NCBI GenBank assembly: GCA_019232735.1
Contig: JAFANL010000252.1
Span: 1 to 8,644, forward strand
DNA length: 8,644 nucleotides
DNA from: Aquitalea sp.
GTDB lineage: Bacteria; Pseudomonadota; Gammaproteobacteria; Burkholderiales; Chromobacteriaceae
Direction: 5' to 3'
Shown: positions 6,996 to 8,644 of the stretch, in pieces
Position numbering within the stretch: position 1 is the stretch's first letter
Layout of the letters: each line of letters begins with the position of its first letter
Made by a program: the position numbers and the translations under genes
The notes under the pieces: model-generated
Told to the model about the DNA's origin: nothing
Seen by the model: only the letters and a program-made list of their open reading frames with translations
Databases searched by the model: none

Positions 6996-7322
6996 ATGAG
7001 CCTTGCCCCCAAAACCGACAGCTGCTGCCACGAACAGCCGGAAGCCCATGGCAAGAGCGTAGTCCAGCCCAACAAGGCGGCCCTGCTCAAGCGCCTGGCC
7101 CGCATCGAAGGGCAGGTGCGCGGCATCAGCGGCATGGTGGATGCCGACCGCTATTGCGTGGACGTGCTGACCCAGGTGGCGGCAGTCAAGTCGGCACTGG
7201 ATGCCGTGGCGATGCAATTGCTGGAAAACCACATGAAAGGGTGCGTCAGCCGGGCTCTGCAGGAGGGTGACGCCACCGGCATGGTGACCGAGTTGATCGA
7301 GGTGGTGAAGAAAGTCCGTTAA
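6996..7322 (+). CDS. csoR: CsoR-family Cu(I)-responsive repressor
   Basis: A 108-residue all-helical DNA-binding regulator of the CsoR/RcnR/FrmR family (DUF156). Such proteins are cytoplasmic tetramers that release operators when the inducer binds. The family core KRLARIEGQVRGISGMV is at residues 32-48. The Cu(I) ligands of characterised CsoR proteins are present with exact spacing: Cys54 (in RYCVDVLTQ), His79 and Cys83 (ENHMKGC), with second-shell Tyr53 and Glu99 at the positions of Y35 and E81 in the Mycobacterium tuberculosis protein. The position equivalent to RcnR His3 is Val22. This x-C-H-C pattern indicates copper rather than nickel/cobalt or formaldehyde. The N-terminal extension has Cys10-Cys11-His12 and His18. 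GGAG at 6987-6990, 5 bases before ATG 6996, sets the start; the longer reading from GTG 6951 would begin inside the promoter. It presumably controls the oxidase just upstream. No clear terminator follows. Confidence 0.88.
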   Translation: MSLAPKTDSCCHEQPEAHGKSVVQPNKAALLKRLARIEGQVRGISGMVDADRYCVDVLTQVAAVKSALDAVAMQLLENHMKGCVSRALQEGDATGMVTELIEVVKKVR

Positions 7323-7415
7323 CAGCGCTTAACAACAAAGTCGCCGTGCTGGTGCAAAGCTTGCTTTAGCCTGTGCAGCATTGTTGCGCTCATCCCGAGT
7401 CATGAAAGCCACCCC

Positions 7416-7691
7416 ATGAAATTCGCTCTGCCTGCATTCGCCGGCCTGCTGCTGTCATCGCTGTTGCAGGCTGATCCCTTGCCTTTCGAACAGTTCATGC
7501 ACCTGCATCGCGACATGAGTGAAGCCGAACTGCAACAAGTGGCCGGCAAGCCAGATTACGTGCGTGCCGATCCGGCTGCCAGTGGTGACCGCCAGCTGTT
7601 CTGGCTGGGAGACAGCTACCTGCCCTACACCACGGTGGTCACCCTGCATAATGGCGTGGTCAGCGATATCCACCGCGACAAGCGTTTGTAA
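7416..7691 (+). CDS. Small exported protein, possibly with a BamE/SmpA-like fold
   Basis: A 91-residue protein of unknown function. The N-terminus MKFALPAFAGLLLSSLLQA is a Sec signal peptide with probable cleavage after LQA at residue 19, leaving about 72 mature residues. There is no lipobox cysteine, so it should be a soluble periplasmic or secreted protein. The mature part reads HRDMSEAELQQVAGKPDYV, then LFWLGDSYLPYTTVVTLHNG and VVSDIHRDKRL. An MSEAEL...GKPD turn followed by an aromatic strand and a final G-V-V-S-x-I strand resembles the BamE/SmpA/OmlA pattern, but this is pattern recognition only. GAAAG at 7404-7408, seven bases before the ATG, is an acceptable ribosome site. Its own promoter is not obvious in the 93-base gap after csoR, so read-through from csoR is possible. 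It has no visible metal-binding motif linking it to copper. Confidence 0.75.
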   Translation: MKFALPAFAGLLLSSLLQADPLPFEQFMHLHRDMSEAELQQVAGKPDYVRADPAASGDRQLFWLGDSYLPYTTVVTLHNGVVSDIHRDKRL

Positions 7692-7711
7692 GTGCCGGCT
7701 TTGTCTTTTTT

Positions 7712-7738
7712 GCCACGCTGGCGGGGTTTTGCCCGCCA
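7712..7738 (+). terminator. Overlapping hairpins after the small exported protein gene (possible terminator)
   Basis: TGGCGGG at 7719-7725 pairs perfectly with CCCGCCA at 7732-7738 around the loop GTTTTG. GCCA at 7712-7715 can instead pair with TGGC at 7719-7722, so the two folds exclude each other. No T-run follows on the plus strand; the T-rich stretch (7705-7711) lies before the stem. It probably limits transcription into the rpsF promoter region, but it is not a textbook intrinsic terminator. Confidence 0.45.
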
Positions 7739-7755
7739 TCTCGGCCTGAATTAGT

Positions 7756-7784
7756 TTGCCGCAGCCTGATTAAGTGCGTAGAAT
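7756..7784 (+). promoter_or_regulatory. Sigma70 promoter of the rpsF-priB-rpsR operon
   Basis: TTGCCG (4/6) at 7756-7761 and TAGAAT (5/6) at 7779-7784 are separated by exactly 17 bp. Transcription would start near 7791, leaving a leader of about 60 bases before rpsF, long enough to hold the hairpin at 7804-7830. This is the best-spaced promoter in the window. Confidence 0.7.
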
Positions 7785-7803
7785 GCTGCGGTTTCACTAC
7801 CTT

Positions 7804-7830
7804 GCTTTTTGCAACCGCATGGCAAAAAGC
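7804..7830 (+). promoter_or_regulatory. rpsF leader hairpin, candidate S6:S18 autoregulatory element
   Basis: GCTTTTTGC at 7804-7812 pairs perfectly over 9 bp with GCAAAAAGC at 7822-7830, closing the loop AACCGCATG. The loop contains CCG. In several bacterial phyla the S6:S18 ribosomal protein pair binds an rpsF leader structure exposing CCG that mimics its 16S rRNA site, and so represses its own operon. Here S6 and S18 are encoded in the operon and the hairpin ends 11 bases before the AAGGAG ribosome site (7842-7847), so binding could block initiation. The fold is visible; the regulatory role is inferred. Confidence 0.6.
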
Positions 7831-7852
7831 TAAATAGCCATAAGGAGTTAAC

Positions 7853-8230
7853 ATGCGTCATTACGAAATCGTGTTCATCGTCCATCCGGACCAGAGCGAA
7901 CAGGTTCCGGCCATGATCGAGCGCTACAAGGGCATGGTTCTGGCCGCTGAAGGCAAGATCCACCGTCTGGAAGACTGGGGCCGTCGTCAACTGGCTTACC
8001 CGATCCAGAAGCTGCACAAAGCCCACTACGTTCTGATGAACGTTGAGTGCCAGTCCGAAACTCTGGCCGAGATCGAGCACGCCTTCAAGTTCAACGACGC
8101 TGTTCTGCGTCACCTGACCATCAAGCTGGATCGCGCCATTACTGAAGCGTCCCCGATGATGAAGGACGAAAAGGCCAAGAACCTGCTGGATTCCCAGCAG
8201 CCGGCAGCCGAGGCTGAAGCCACTGCCTAA
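7853..8230 (+). CDS. rpsF: 30S ribosomal protein S6
   Basis: Ribosomal protein S6 binds the central domain of 16S rRNA on the platform of the 30S subunit, as a heterodimer with S18. The 125-residue product has the family ferredoxin-like sequence: MRHYEIVFIVHPDQSEQ at the N-terminus, then GKIHRLEDWGRRQLAYPIQK at about 35-54, HYVLMNVECQ, and FNDAVLRHLTIKLD near 80-93. The C-terminus is an Ala/Glu-rich flexible tail. Length is typical (E. coli about 131-135). AAGGAG at 7842-7847, five bases before the ATG, is a strong ribosome site, as expected for a highly expressed gene. It is first in the rpsF-priB-rpsR operon, 18 bases before priB. Confidence 0.98.
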   Translation: MRHYEIVFIVHPDQSEQVPAMIERYKGMVLAAEGKIHRLEDWGRRQLAYPIQKLHKAHYVLMNVECQSETLAEIEHAFKFNDAVLRHLTIKLDRAITEASPMMKDEKAKNLLDSQQPAAEAEATA

Positions 8231-8235
8231 TCGGC

Positions 8236-8251
8236 AGGGGTAAAGGTCTTG
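8236..8251 (+). promoter_or_regulatory. Ribosome binding site and TTG start of priB
   Basis: AGGGG at 8236-8240 stands 8 bases before TTG at 8249-8251. The reading Q-N-R-L-V-L that follows the TTG matches the N-terminus of PriB proteins (E. coli begins MTNRLVLSG), and no ATG or GTG in frame fits that alignment. A second purine stretch, AAAGG at 8242-8246, lies only two bases from the TTG, too close to be the main site. The rare start codon would keep PriB output below that of the flanking ribosomal proteins. Confidence 0.75.
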
Positions 8252-8548
8252 CAGAACCGTCTGGTATTGACCGCGACGGTCGAACGCGAAGAAGCCCTGC
8301 GTTATACGCCTGCCGGTATTCCGGTGGTGGAAATGTGGATCAGGCACCAGTCTAGACAGACTGCTGGCGGGTTCGAACGGGATGTGGCCTGTGAAATCCA
8401 GGCCGTACTGATTGGAGAAGACGCCCGGCATCATGCCGGAAAGCTGGCGGGAAACCTGGTGCAATGCACCGGATTCTTGTCACAGCGCAGTCTGAAAAAT
8501 CCGCGGTTGGTACTCAATATCGAATATGTTGAATTTGTAAAAGGTTAG
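8249..8548 (+). CDS. priB: Primosomal replication protein PriB
   Basis: PriB is a small dimeric OB-fold protein that binds single-stranded DNA and works with PriA to reload the replicative helicase at collapsed forks. The 99-residue product, read from TTG, has NRLVLTATV at the start, YTPAGIPVVEMWIRHQS at residues about 18-34 (shared with Neisseria and E. coli PriB around the P-A/S-G-I-P signature), and GGFERDVACEIQAVLIG in the middle. It ends with NPRLVLNIEYVEFVKG. Length agrees with the family (100-104). Position between rpsF and rpsR is the classical one in beta- and gammaproteobacteria. The main alternative, a generic single-stranded DNA-binding protein, is unlikely because it lacks the usual Ssb length and acidic tail. 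The stop is five bases before the rpsR ATG and the rpsR ribosome site lies inside the last codons, suggesting translational coupling. Confidence 0.93.
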   Translation: MQNRLVLTATVEREEALRYTPAGIPVVEMWIRHQSRQTAGGFERDVACEIQAVLIGEDARHHAGKLAGNLVQCTGFLSQRSLKNPRLVLNIEYVEFVKG

Positions 8549-8553
8549 TCAAA

Positions 8554-8644
8554 ATGGCTCGTCAACTCTTCAAGCGCAAGAAGTTCTGCCGCTTCACGGC
8601 AGAAGGCATCAAGGAAATCGACTACAAATCCGTTGATCTCCTGA
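8554..8644 (+). CDS. rpsR: 30S ribosomal protein S18, N-terminal part (runs off the right edge)
   Basis: S18 binds the 30S platform next to S6. The frame from ATG 8554 stays open to the window end and gives 30 residues plus one base, beginning MARQLFKRKKFCRFTAEGIK and continuing EIDYKSVDLL. KFCRFTAEG followed by EIDYK is the diagnostic start of bacterial S18, whose full length is about 75 residues, so roughly 45 residues lie outside. The KFC cysteine is kept; in some bacteria the second metal-site-type cysteines are lost, but that region is only partly visible here. AAAAGG at 8539-8544, nine bases before the ATG, is the ribosome site and overlaps the end of priB. rplI would be expected next. 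Confidence 0.96.
   Translation, partial: MARQLFKRKKFCRFTAEGIKEIDYKSVDLL

Noticed and set aside
7356..7367. AAAGC-TT-GCTTT inverted repeat after csoR as a terminator
   Set aside because: The stem is short and AT-rich and the loop would be too tight; there is no U-tract.
7402..7419. A five-codon leader frame (ATG AAA GCC ACC CCA TGA) overlapping the start of the small exported protein gene
   Set aside because: Too short to judge, no amino-acid bias expected of an attenuator, and no separate ribosome site.
1..8644. Mobile elements, CRISPR, toxin-antitoxin or phage-defence genes
   Set aside because: No transposase, integrase, regular repeat array or small paired genes are visible on either strand; all sizeable gaps are accounted for by control regions.

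Overview
The window looks like chromosomal DNA of a GC-rich betaproteobacterium, most likely Neisseriales (Chromobacterium/Aquitalea/Vogesella type). This rests on the protein sequences, especially the PriB, S6/S18 and RlmB homologues, and on the rpsF-priB-rpsR gene order. It is inference, not a database match. I see no mobile element, CRISPR array, tRNA or rRNA.

Layout. (1) Bases 1-908, minus strand: the first ~302 codons of mfd, the transcription-repair coupling factor; the rest lies beyond the left edge. (2) Bases 909-1097: a divergent control region in which promoter candidates for both directions share one -10 palindrome. (3) Bases 1098-4385, plus: a very large membrane-anchored c-di-GMP protein with a MASE1-like membrane domain, three PAS domains, a GGDEF domain without an RxxD inhibition site, and an intact EAL domain. 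(4) Bases 4465-5217, plus: rlmB, a 23S rRNA 2'-O-methyltransferase, closed by a strong intrinsic terminator. (5) Bases 5218-7322: a small copper module made of a CsoR-type operator, a Tat-exported multicopper oxidase and a CsoR-family Cu(I) sensor. (6) Bases 7416-7691: a small exported protein with a possible BamE/SmpA-like fold. (7) Bases 7741-8644: the start of the ribosomal operon rpsF-priB-rpsR, with a good sigma70 promoter and a leader hairpin carrying CCG in its loop, as in S6:S18 autoregulatory elements.

How the genes work together. The copper module is the only self-contained accessory function. The predicted CsoR carries the full Cu(I) ligand set and would release an operator just upstream of the oxidase when Cu(I) rises. 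The oxidase would then convert Cu(I) to less toxic Cu(II) in the periplasm. The other genes are housekeeping (repair, rRNA modification, ribosomal proteins, replication restart) plus one signalling protein.

I did not find an undescribed multi-gene system. The points most worth following up are regulatory: the shared divergent promoter, the copper operator with its 21-bp-spaced repeats and UTR hairpin, the palindrome over the csoR promoter, and the rpsF leader.
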